Below are positions 53,964-64,000 of a stretch of 64,000 bases of DNA, one piece after another. Below the pieces are notes generated by a model, which was not told the origin of the DNA, ran no database searches, and saw only the letters and a program-made list of their open reading frames with translations. The DNA is from Hawksworthiomyces lignivorus. Its lineage: Eukaryota > Ascomycota > Sordariomycetes > Ophiostomatales > Ophiostomataceae. Position 1 is the first letter of the stretch. Every line of letters starts with the position of its first letter. A program made the position numbers and the translations under genes. The stretch lies in contig NTMA01000006.1 of the NCBI GenBank assembly GCA_002917075.1, forward strand, positions 496,001 through 560,000, in the 5' to 3' direction.

Positions 53964-56307
53964 ATGATGGACGACGTCCTCATCTCTAATGGTACAATTG
54001 TTGGGCATGGTTTTTGCATTACTACATCGTTGTAGTCGTGCTCGCCGCTTTTACTACTTATCAATAATTGTATTGCTAACAGCATAACAGCGCCGCCCGA
54101 GCTTTTGCGGTCGGCCCTACGCAGTCTGCTGGCGCATCACCAGGCGAATCAGCCGGTATTTGTCCGTCATGTCCGCCATCGCCTTCGCGAATCGATGCCA
54201 CCGTTTCTAGAACCAGAGCTGCTGTTTCCTGGAAACGACGTGGTCTCGGCCGACTGTGCGCGCTATGTATCGTTGACCCGCTGTCTCTTCTCCAGCAAGA
54301 TGGCCCAAGAGGCGCTTTCATAGTACGCGTTCCATTATTTTTCTCTTCTTTTCGCTTCTTTTCTTCTCTTCAGCCTTTTCTTCAAACTTTGTTCGGTTTG
54401 TTTAGCTTCTTTCATGCCATTGTTCTCTCCTCTCCGCATGATTAACATCAAATTACTGCAGCCTCACGTATTTCGTCAAGGCTCTTTATGTTTCTAGTGT
54501 CCGATGGAGTCCTGGGTCGGAGTTGGATACCCTACTAGGTCTCGTCTGTGGTGACATTGTACAGGCTATCCAGGCTTTGAAGGAGACGCGGGCTGCTCCG
54601 AGCGAAAAGGCACGCCCTGATGACGGTGAGAATGAGTTGCGCGGAGAATTGCACTCGCTGTTGGACACGCTTGCAACTTGTCGCCATAGCTGCAGCAAGA
54701 GCTCCCCACCTGCACTCCTATTCCCTTTCACGAGAGCCGAAAGACAAGTCCGGGACGCCATTGCCATTTACTTTCCAGAAGAAAGCTCTCTTGAAGGCTT
54801 GAGCCACGCGGATCCGTCCGGCTGGATAGAAGTGCAGGCAGCTGCCAACTCACACCGCATAGAGACAATCCCTCTCGGTCCTCTACAAATGCCAAGGCTA
54901 TTGAACGGCCTCTGGCAGCTTTCGTCGCCCGCTTGGGGCTCTGGCTCGGCCGAGAAGCAGGATGCGGCCCTCCTTCATCTGATGGAGCTGGGCTTATCCG
55001 CAGCTGATATGGCTGACCACTATGTGCGTTACAGTTTGGGAATTGCCTCCTAAAGACCATATATACATATATTCCATGGCATTCTTTTTTCTCCTTCTCT
55101 CCAATTCGCTTCGTTCGTTCTTTTCGTTTGGCCAGTTGCTGATATTGCATAGGGCGACGCCGAGTTAGCATACGGAGCCTTTCGCAATCGACTTGATCCT
55201 GAAACACAAAAACACGTTTATGCTGCGACAAAGTGGTGTGTCTTTTCTGCTCCTAAACATACCGTGACATCATCATGGGTCTTGGATGCAGTGAAAGAAC
55301 GCAGCCGCCGATTGGGCGGTCGTGTGGATTTGCTACAGTTTCACTGGTTTGATGTAAGTTACGAAGAGAATGAGACAAAAAAAACGCACACACAAAAGCA
55401 TCTCAGTAAACTAACACAACAACTCGAGCAGTACAGTAACAAGGCTTATCTGGAGGTGCTCCTAGAACTCGTGACAATTACCCAGAGCCATCCATCCTTG
55501 GTCTCCGCTATTGGCCTCTGCAACTTTGATGCACAGCACACGGCAGAAGCATGCGAGTACCTGCTCCAAAACACAGGTTCTGTCGGCATTGTATCGAACC
55601 AAATCCAGGCAGGCTATTATGTGTCCCATTATTGTCCTTTCGAATAGAACAAGACTGACAATAGGTGCTCGCAGTTCTCTCTCTGTGATTCAAGGCCGCT
55701 CGAGGCCATGTGTGCCGTTTGCAATAAGTACGGTATCAAGCTCCTCACCTACGGAACATTTGTACGCACTATGCCCAATGAACAAAAAACAAGACGGTCT
55801 ATGTGCTAACGAAACACAGTGTGGCGGATTCCTCTCAGACCGGTGGCTTGACCAACCCGAGCCGGAAATGTATGATGCGACAAACAAGCTGACACCATCT
55901 CAGCGCAAGGTAAGATCGTCCACACCTGACAGTGTTGCTCCATTTGCAATCAGCTGGAGGTTTTGCTGACCCAACAGTACTTTGATATGATCTCAACATG
56001 GGGCTCCTGGAGTGAGTTTCAGCTGCTGCTGCACACGCTGTCTGCTATTGCCACGAAGCACGCAGTGAGTCTGACGAATGTGGCCGTACGCTGGGTTCTG
56101 CAACAGCCAGCTGTCTGCTCCGTCATTGTTGGGACGCGTCTGGGCATTTCGGACTGGGGAAATGAGAATCTACGTGTTTTTGACTTTGTGCTGGATAGCG
56201 ACGACCTCGAAGCTATTAATAAGGCTGCCCTGGGACTTGACGAGACGAAGGCGAAGGCTGTTTTTGGGAAGCTTGGAGACTGTGGGCACGAATACGGCAG
56301 CCATTGA
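53964..56307 (+). CDS. Aldo-keto reductase with an extra N-terminal domain, eight exons
   Basis: Exons: 53964-53991, 54091-54322, 54462-55023, 55153-55353, 55432-55608, 55675-55761, 55820-55909 and 55978-56307. All join in frame to 568 residues. The AKR barrel occupies about 220-565: MPRLLNGLWQLSS, the Asp/Tyr pair in AADMADHYGD (Tyr about 273), the Lys in YAATKW (about 301), the His in LLQFHW (about 338), and near the end the NADP-binding-type VCSVIVGTR. The tetrad is complete, so it should reduce or oxidise small carbonyl/alcohol substrates with NAD(P). Residues 1-about 190 (PPELLRSALRSLLAHHQANQ, CLFSSKMAQEALSYLTYFVK) form a separate helical domain I do not recognise. The donor after exon 5 is GC, not GT (caggcaggc); using the next in-frame GT would add AGYY. 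Eight exons is many for this genome. Confidence 0.8.
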
Positions 56308-56518
56308 TGAACACTGATAGGGGAATGTTCGGTTAAAATATTGTACATCGTTTAGTTGTTGACTTACAGATGCTTTTTAATCTCCAGCATCGTGGTCTTC
56401 GGCGCCATGCTCTTCGGAATCGTGATGCTCCGCGTTGTAGTCCTCGGCGCCATAATTCTCGGCGCTCCGCTGATCTACTTGCTCGCTATGATTAACAAGT
56501 TGATCATAAGCTCGCAAT

Positions 56519-58526
56519 TTAGGATGCCACTTCCGTACCCTCGTGAGCCAGCCTCTGCAGCCGGGAGGTATCGGTGGTCGACCACTCGAGCTTCGCGTAC
56601 TGGTAGCGCCCCGCTCGCTTCAAGCACCACGGCAGCAGGGGGCCTAACGCGAAGGAGAGCACGATGATGAGACCGCCGCCGAGGAAAACACAGGCCAGGC
56701 CGAACACGCTCACGGAGACGAAGCCTTCCGCGAGGATTTTCTATATGCACGCGTTGTCAGTCTGGTGCCCATGCTTTTCGCAGGTGCCGGAGAAACGGAG
56801 AATGCGCCCGTACTTGATTTGCACACGATTCTTTTTCGGTTGTCGTATTTGGATACACCATAAGATGGGCAAATTGCGGCTGGTCCTTGTAGCCGATTGG
56901 CACGAACAGGAAGCTTGCCTGCAGCTGCGCCATGGCCGTTGCATGCCAGTGCTGCACTTCGAGTTGCCACTGGTTGTCGGGCAGAGGACCGAGTATTGGC
57001 CCATTGAGCTTGTCTCGGGCTATCAGGGCACGAGAGCCGAGTAGAGAAAGAGCTTCTCTTGTATCCGCGCGGAAGGCGAAGGTTGTTTTGTAAAGATATC
57101 CCACCCAGTCTTCGTCTTCCTTTTCGAGCAGATCAAACAGGCTGTCTACCGCGTTATCGAGGCTGTTGAGTGCGGTGCATTTGTTTTGCCCGCTCGCGCC
57201 CGTGTAACACCACTGCTCCAGCTCTTTGCATCCCAGCGGCGACCCCGGCTCGCTCTGCCGATACATCGTAGTATTGCCCCAGCCACTGATTTTAAGCTTG
57301 TGAATCTGAGTGGTGTTGGTCGTCCCCCCGTACCAGCCGTCGTTGGAAGGCCTCGTATATAGAATACGGCCTGACGTTAAGAATAAAATAACGAGACTCG
57401 CGTTCTGCGGAGTGAGCCCAGGAACGGGGAAGAAGCTGGAATAATTGGCGTCAATACTTCCCCTCCAATGTGAAGCGTAATGGGCGCTGTATTATCTCGT
57501 CAGTAGCTTTCGTGGCAAACTCTAAGGACGGGTACAAGATACACACCGAACGCTAAAGTCATGTACTGTGTCTTCGCCATTGTGTGTTAACTCTTCAATG
57601 TCAGGATAAATATTGTTAGAGAACTGTGTTGTATAATTCATTGTTGTGCCATTGACATTTTGCATCGGACCGTAGTAGTATGTGGTATGAGACTGGCTCC
57701 CGTTATATGTCCCGAGTCGATAACCCTCTGTAGTTAAAGGTGCACAATGTACTGTCCTTCTGAACTGGATTCTCCGGTTGGTAGGAGAGTTGCGTCCGAA
57801 GTCATAATGGCTATCCAAAAGCCCAGTATCGATTAATAAGTTTCCTGTCGTGCTTCTACACATCTTTTCGTCGAAAGGACAGCCTGCATTGGTATCTAGT
57901 ACCGCCGGAGACAGTCGTTTCTTAACGTAAAGGCCACAGTTGACACCGACGGCACTGGACCGAGACGAATAACATTGACGAGCATAAGTTTCGGCTGCTA
58001 TGATCCAGGAGGCCACCATTGGGCCTGTGGTATCACCGTACGTGCTCATATTATGGTCGCCGCGTACGTGTGAACAGTTCACGCCAGACAGCAATACTTC
58101 GCTGTTCATGAGGGCAGCAACGCGTGATGAGAAGCCGCCCGCAAGAGCGAAACCGACAAAGCAGGCCACGGCTAGCCTGAATACAGAAAACAACCAAGCC
58201 CAGACTTGTTCTGCGGTTGTCTTCCAAGACGATCCCATATCCGCGAGCGTCCAGAGAGCACCCTTGGGGTTGGGTGCGTTCCGCAAAAAGGCCTGGCGTT
58301 GGTGATGAGCACCATCCCTAGAGCTATCTTTCGAATGAAAGTAGTGGAGGACAAGGCAACCAAGCCTCCAAAAACGCGCGCCGACAAGGGCGGCAAAGAA
58401 TGCCAGGAAGGCGATCAACAAGTTGCCGTCTTGGCGACTAAGTGTGATAGTAGCTCCGAATACCCGGCCTCTTGACCAGTCGGTCCATATCCCAAGATGG
58501 ACGTCATATGTAGTCTCTGATTCCAT
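56519..58526 (-). CDS. Multi-pass membrane protein, copy B (complete)
   Basis: Three exons: 58526-57547, 57486-56814 and 56740-56519, with introns of 60 and 73 nt that carry ctgac branch sites and cag/tag acceptors, giving 624 residues. Membrane segments are visible at about 30-55 (LLIAFLAFFAALVGARFW), about 115-140 (VACFVGFALAGGF) and near the C-terminus (LACVFLGGGLIIVLSFALGP). The roughly 400-residue loop between them is Cys-containing with several N-x-S/T sites (NYSSF, NASL, NTTQ, NTTM), consistent with an extracellular domain. Paralogue of the partial gene at 1-987. I do not recognise the family; proteins of this layout are common and undescribed in Pezizomycotina. Convergent with the aldo-keto reductase, 211 bp apart. 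Confidence 0.8.
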
Positions 58527-61030
58527 TAGCGCAACTGTCTAATTTTAATGAAATATGAGAGAACAATAACCAGAGATGATAGAGATACGAAGCTACCCTG
58601 TAGCAAACGGCAAGAGCAGAATAATAAGCCTGGTCAGTAGAGAATAGCAGAAAACCATTCAGACATAGCAAGCGACAGGGATCGCTTCTTCCTTATGACA
58701 ACTAAAGCATCTCAGCCTGTTTGACTACATGCTTGCTTATTTCATAAGGTGTCAAAAGACGTTTGAATACGAAAAGTAAAAGAATGAAGGACGAAGCGAC
58801 TAGATAAACTTGATCGCCTACGATAACGCCATCGATTAGATTGAGGCACAGTTCCCGTGTGGTGATGTTGGCGCCGGTTAAATATACGCCGTCTTGTAGT
58901 CAGGGCTGACCGTTCAACGTGTTCATCACGCGGAATCTGCTGCTCGATGTGCGAGCCGGCGACATACTGCTGGCCACAGCCGTCATAGGTAAGCTTCAAG
59001 TCGCGAGTACGCCACGCCGACAAATGGCTGATTTAGTGAAGACAGACACCGCCGATGGTCACGGCCTCAGCCTCACGGCGCCAGCCACGGCGTGACATAC
59101 CAACAACCCACACATATGGCAAATGAGGTCCAGCGTATTAATTTTGTATGACCATAGTATCCTTAGAAACACCCTCTCTGAGCAGCGATTGGACAATGGC
59201 TTGCAGTGGTTCACGCGTATAATCACTTCTTTCGTCTTTCGTGTCTTTTCAATCTGAAACATCCATCAATAGAAGAAAAGGTTGCTCTCTCTGACAGTGC
59301 CAATTGAGAGGAGACTTCTCCATAATCTTTTTAATCAATCCTGGCAGGACTGGACCAATTCTGGAAGAATCCGAAGCCAAAGGAAGTTTAGAAGCAGATG
59401 ACCAAAGCTAGCGCTAAACGGTTTACGGCGACCGAGAGTACACGGAAAGACCGGTCGCGGCAGAAAAGGAGGCACTAAAACAAAAATCCCACTGCAAATT
59501 CTGCTGCAACTTTGGTCGACAGGGCAGATTAAGTCCATTCTTTTGGCGATCTCGCTTTTTCTCAAAGAAACTATGTAATGATCACGCGACAGTCGGGAGG
59601 CAAATCTGTTGCTTCGTTTCTCTCATGGTCGCTTTCGAGATTAATTGAGGAAAAAGCTTGCGCCGTTCGCAGAAAAAGAATTGTCCGGGGAAATGTGGTG
59701 GCAAACAGCGGATCGCACCCTTTTACAGATTTTCCTCCCCTTAACAGATAAGGAGTTAGGAGTACTCCGTGCTGTAATAAGGAGTACGGGGTAAAGAGTA
59801 AGAGAGTGTTAGCGATAATACTGGGAATTGTATGTACATACATACTCCATACGGGGTATGGAGAACGAGAACGAGAATGAGTATGTATGTATACACGTAC
59901 AGAGCCGGTTGCGTCATTGGGAAAATTCGATGCATTTCAATTGTGGGTCTTGTTCGCTGAAAACACACTACGACTGCTACTCGTACGTCAATGCTGTGTG
60001 TTAAGCAAGTCTTGGCGTCTGGCAGACTTTTTTTTTTTTCTTCTATGATGATTGACGATTCCAAGCCTCTGGCAAACCAACCCCATGCCGCATTGAGCAA
60101 GTGGCCACGAGAGCACAGACGGACTGCTAGTGTGGCCAATAGGACCCGCTGGACAAATCTTCGCGTTCTAAGGCACTCGTAACGCTCTTTCCCTACCGAA
60201 TAGCGAATTCTCTTTTGGCGCCAAGATGGCCCTTACCCAAATAAAAAAACAGCCTACGTAATTACAGCCGGAGGCCACTCAAACGGAAAATCAGATGTCA
60301 GCCCCTGGGCAAGTCCTACCAAAACGGAAGTGCAGGGCCCCAAAACAAGCAGGAACGTTCCAGGTCCTGCCGCCTTGCAAATAAAACGTATTATTACAGA
60401 GTACGAGTACGGGGAGTATTATTCCATCCATCATTCCATCCAGCGCCGTTGTTTGTTCTTTTCTTTTTTTGGAGTCTCCTTTTTCGTGTCTCTTTTTTTT
60501 ATTTTTTAAATGCTTTCTCCTTTTTCCCCATTCCTTCAGTCTTTCTTTCCGTTTTCGAATTTCTGAGACAAAATAGCATTCAATCGTTCCTGCATTTCTT
60601 TCATCTTTCCCATCTCCTTTTTGCTTCTCGTCTTGTCGGCATCCTTTAGAGTTACAGCTTATTCATTGTTCAACACAAGAATTACATCTAAGACGCATCA
60701 CGCATTTTCATTTCCACGACTCCCGGACTCCCGAACATTAACAGAAAACACACGATCTCACGGTCATTTCTGTCTCTTCCGTCACACGATCGACTCAGAC
60801 ACTGGCGATATTCCGACGATATATTACCCCGTCGATTCCTTCCTTGAGCAGAACCTAATTTTCTTTCCCTCTTCGCCTAACGCCTTTAATGTCGACTTCG
60901 TTCCCAACCGCGCGCAAGATTGGCCCATCTTCAGCTTCATCGCCGGCACGTTTGCAATCTACGTCCTTAACAGCATCAGCCGCAGCATAGCTTTTAGAGT
61001 TCTAAGAAAAACTCTCTATCCATCATCACA
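58527..61030. other. Divergent intergenic region, 2.5 kb
   Basis: The left part (to about 58930) resembles the region upstream of copy A (about 988-1375), best at 58850-58925. From about 60430 to 61030 the plus strand is T- and CT-rich, a leader for the PAF-AH gene. A short frame at 60621-61073 continues into that leader without domain features. Around 59740-59900 there are repeats of gagtac/gtatgta words. No gene supported. Confidence 0.5.
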
Positions 61031-62968
61031 ATGGTTGCCCAGGCCACAAACGCCAGCACCACGGCTAAGGTAGCGGCCTACCTCTCTAGCCTAAACCTCG
61101 TGCCAGCTTTCCCAGAGTACACGGGTCCTTACAAAGTCGGCACAGTGGACATTGAAATCCCGATCAGCGATCTCGAGTCCCCCAGCCCTGCTCCGGACCA
61201 TGCTGCTGGCATTCACACCGTGCAGTTCCGCATCTTCTATCCGACGGCCCCCGACGCCGCAGGACGGCGCATCAACTGGTTGCCTGCTCCGCAACGCAGC
61301 CACGTGTCCGCCTATACCCAGTTCCTGGGCGTCGGCCCTATCTTGGCCGAGTTTGTCTCGTAAGTTCCTGTCTCTTGCTGTCCCAATGCGCGCTTGGCTA
61401 GCTTGTCAATGGACTCTCGCTGACCCTAATCGCACAGCTTTCTGCCTCGTCACCTGCACTACACAACGATCCCTGCCCTGAAGAATGCTAGGCTGCTCGA
61501 ACCCAACACCCCTAGTCACCGCTGGCCGACGATGATCTTCTCCCACGGCCTCGGCGGCAGCCGCAATGCCTACTCTCATGTGGCAGGTTCTGTTGCTTCG
61601 CACGGCGTTGTCGTCATCTGCCCCGAGCACCGTGACGGAAGCTCAGTTGTGTCGTTCGTGCGAGATCCGGCCGCCCAGAACCGCTTTTTCCGGCAGAGCC
61701 GACGCAGCGTCGTCCCCTACAACCGCATTCCTCACACAGAAACTCCCGAAGTCTGGGAAGCCCGGGACCAGCAGCTGCGTATCCGCCTGTGGGAGCTGGG
61801 CCTGGTCCACGACGCTGTCCTTCGCATCGACGAAGCAGCCATGGCCACGGCCGACCTCACAAATCTCAACACCACCACTCCTGAGGCTGCCATTGCCCAG
61901 TTCGCCGACAAGCTGGAAGTCCACAACCCGGGCGATATCATCTGGTCGGGCCACAGCTTCGGTGCTGCCTCGATTGTGCAGCTCCTAAAGACGACATACT
62001 ACGCAGACGTGCCCGAGATCGCATCGATCGAGGCCCCTCTCTACACTCCACAGCGCTTCTCGCGCCTGCGCGAGCAGATTACAGACAAGAGCCCTACGAT
62101 CTTGCTGGATATGTGGTGTTTCCCGCTGCTGTCGCCGCCCATGCGCGCCCTCTATAACCTGCCTCTTCCCGTCTATGCCGACGTGCCCACCGCGCCGGGC
62201 GGTGCTGGTCTCTTGGCCGTAGAGTCCGAGAGCTTCTACAAGTGGAAGGCCCATCTACACACGACCGCCAAGGTGCTGTCGCCAGACCCAACTGCACCGG
62301 TCGTCTCGCCAGCAGCATACGAGCGGCCCAGCGGTGTGCGTCTGCCCGAGCCCAACGTCTTCTTCGTCTCGAACAGCGCCCACCTCAACCAGAGCGACTT
62401 TGGCCTGCTCTTCCCCTGGCTGACCAAAAAGGTGTTTGGCGCGGAGGAGCCGGAGCGTGCCTTGCGCCTGAACCTCCGTGCGATCCTGCAGATGCTGCGC
62501 GTCAACGGCATTCCTGTAGCGCGCACGTGGGTTGGAGATCTGGTGGACGGCGCCGACGTCGACAAGCTCGACCGTGCGATGAAGGTCGACGTGACCAGCA
62601 AGACCCAGGCCGTGTCAAGCGACGGCCAGGCTGACGGCAGCCTCGCTTCTGGAAAAGCCAACGCCGAGAGCACCCACGTGGTCGGCGACAAGAGCTTGCT
62701 GGACGGCATCTCTGACGACAAGGCCATCTTTGATCGCAGCGGCAACGGGAACGTCGACAGCTGGGCGTGGATCGACATTGTCGGCATGGGCGCCGAGGCG
62801 GCAGACGGCGAGACGAAGTGGCTGAAGGCGCCCGAACGCGACGGCGTGGCGGCGGCTCTCGCCATCAACGATGACGAACAAGAGATGGAGGGCGAGCTCG
62901 AGCCGCACTTGGCTGCAGGGTCTGCCTCCACAACCATGACACTGACGGCAACCTCTGTGGCGGCCTGA
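61031..62968 (+). CDS. Platelet-activating factor acetylhydrolase-like lipase
   Basis: Two exons (61031-61359 and 61438-62968; intron of 78 nt, gtaagt ... cgcacag) give 619 residues. It has the PAF-AH (group VII phospholipase A2-like) layout: a N-terminal strand region with VQFRIFYPTAPDAAGRRINW, the oxyanion region PTMIFSHGLGGSRNAYSHVA, CPEHRDGSS, and the nucleophile elbow WSGHSFGAAS (Ser at about 282). Candidate Asp and His residues lie further on (for example VSNSAHLNQSDFGLLFPW with the conserved HxNQSDF-type pattern of this family). The C-terminal 130 residues are a variable acidic tail. No signal peptide is seen, so it is probably intracellular. It would hydrolyse short or oxidised sn-2 acyl groups of phospholipids; the fungal substrate is unknown. 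Confidence 0.9.
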
Positions 62969-64000
62969 TACGGCTAAACTAGCCTCTTTCTATGTACATT
63001 TGAACCAAATAACGAGGAGTACGGACTTGGGATGAGAACCTGGGATATTCTGATATATACAAAAGTGAGATCGAGAGAGACGAGATCTAACTAGCGTTTG
63101 AAATTTTGAGATATTGGGGTGGCAGCGCTCGTTGGGTTTTACTTTGGAGCATGGAGTTTTGCTTATCGTTTGAATTGACAAAAGAACGCGGGGAGGCATC
63201 ATATAGAGCTTTAGAAGATGTACCTCTTTTAGAGCATGGAATTATAACAAGAAATTACTACATCAAAGTTTACGTGTGCCCCATGCGGTGACAAGCATTA
63301 CCACACCTCACTCTTATACATGAAAGGATTCCCTTGAGAGTGATGCAAGTTGACTCAGGTGAGTATGAAATCACCATGGCACTGCGGTCGGGGAGCCGAG
63401 CAGTGCCCTACGAGACAGCAAATGCCTCACCAAGCAAACGTGCCAACAGGCTTATTCAGAGCTTTTTCTCGATAAACTAGGGTGCCTGCTGGTTTTGCCC
63501 TGTGGGAAGGTAGAGATTTCTGCAATGAAGATTTCTGCAATGAAGGATACCAAAGTCAACGAGGTAAGGGGGAAAGGAGAAGATCTGGTAGCAGACATCT
63601 GGGTGGGCATTAGTACGCGCTGTCTTCCTTTTCTTCACGTGCAACAGATACGTCCTTTTGCGACCACTTCGTACGAAAAAAAAAAATTGCACGTAGGCCA
63701 TTCGATAGCCGCTACTGTTCGACTTTGTTATTGCCCAGCGCCGATCCCTCCCAGGCTAAGGCAGTTTTCTTGGACAGACAAGGACGCGAAACGTCTTGGG
63801 CTTGGTATTGGCTTGGAATTTGCTTGGAATTTACTTGGCAATGGCGTGGACAAATATGGGCAGCTCTCAGCTAAGCAACCGTTTGCGAAGCAAAAAAAAA
63901 AAAAAAAAAAAAAGGGAAGAAAACAAAAAGAGAGGACGAGGAATGGGTGGGTTACGTGTACTACATGTGCTGTGCAGTCTGCGCAGCTCTCGGCATCCCT
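62969..64000. other. Intergenic to the window end; A22 tract
   Basis: Contains a 15-bp direct duplication (gatttctgcaatgaa) at about 63516-63545, a decaying tandem of cttggaatttg at about 63808-63840, and 22 A at 63892-63913. Small frames have no domain. No gene supported. Confidence 0.5.

Overview
The window is nuclear DNA of a filamentous ascomycete (Pezizomycotina, most likely a sordariomycete). The protein-coding genes carry short introns (about 50-130 nt) with GT...CTAAC/CTGAC...AG signals. Families restricted to or expanded in these fungi recur: two HET-domain proteins, DUF1223, DUF1996, a 2EXR protein, and pyrimidine-rich leaders upstream of start codons. I found no rRNA, tRNA, CRISPR or intact transposon. 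Coordinates of spliced genes run from start codon to stop codon; introns are given in the text and were placed by eye from splice signals and reading-frame continuity.

Left part (1-21.6 kb), accessory and eroded. It starts with the 5' exon of a multi-pass membrane protein whose paralogue lies at 56.5-58.5 kb. Then come a DUF1223 protein, a HET-domain protein with two central membrane segments, and a row of gene relics: a short unidentified remnant at 5.3-6.0 kb, a nine-knuckle CCHC protein with stops but intact introns, a second multi-exon relic, a serine beta-lactamase-like gene without its N-terminus and with frameshifts, and the orphan last exon of a sugar transporter. At 16.2-19.7 kb is the most striking gene: a class 3 lipase joined in frame across a 65-nt intron to a long middle region and a C-terminal P-loop GTPase.

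Middle part (21.6-47 kb), mostly conserved and GC-rich: the spliceosomal protein SmD3, a mitochondrial Mmc1-like protein, a second HET-domain protein, a large polyQ-rich single-pass membrane protein, a secreted DUF1996 protein, the ERAD ubiquitin-conjugating enzyme Ubc7, an auxilin-type UBA-TPR-J protein (Swa2) and a 2EXR protein.

Right part (47-64 kb): an FHA-domain protein kinase, an AT-hook nuclear protein with an internal repeat, an eight-exon aldo-keto reductase with an extra N-terminal domain, the complete copy of the membrane-protein paralogue and a PAF-acetylhydrolase-type lipase.

The genes do not form one operon-like pathway. Two themes are visible: core eukaryotic housekeeping (splicing, ERAD, clathrin uncoating, mitochondrial membrane) and self/non-self-type accessory genes (two HET proteins and the lipase-GTPase fusion) next to decayed genes. 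That the fusion is an immunity-like signalling protein is an inference from architecture and neighbourhood only.
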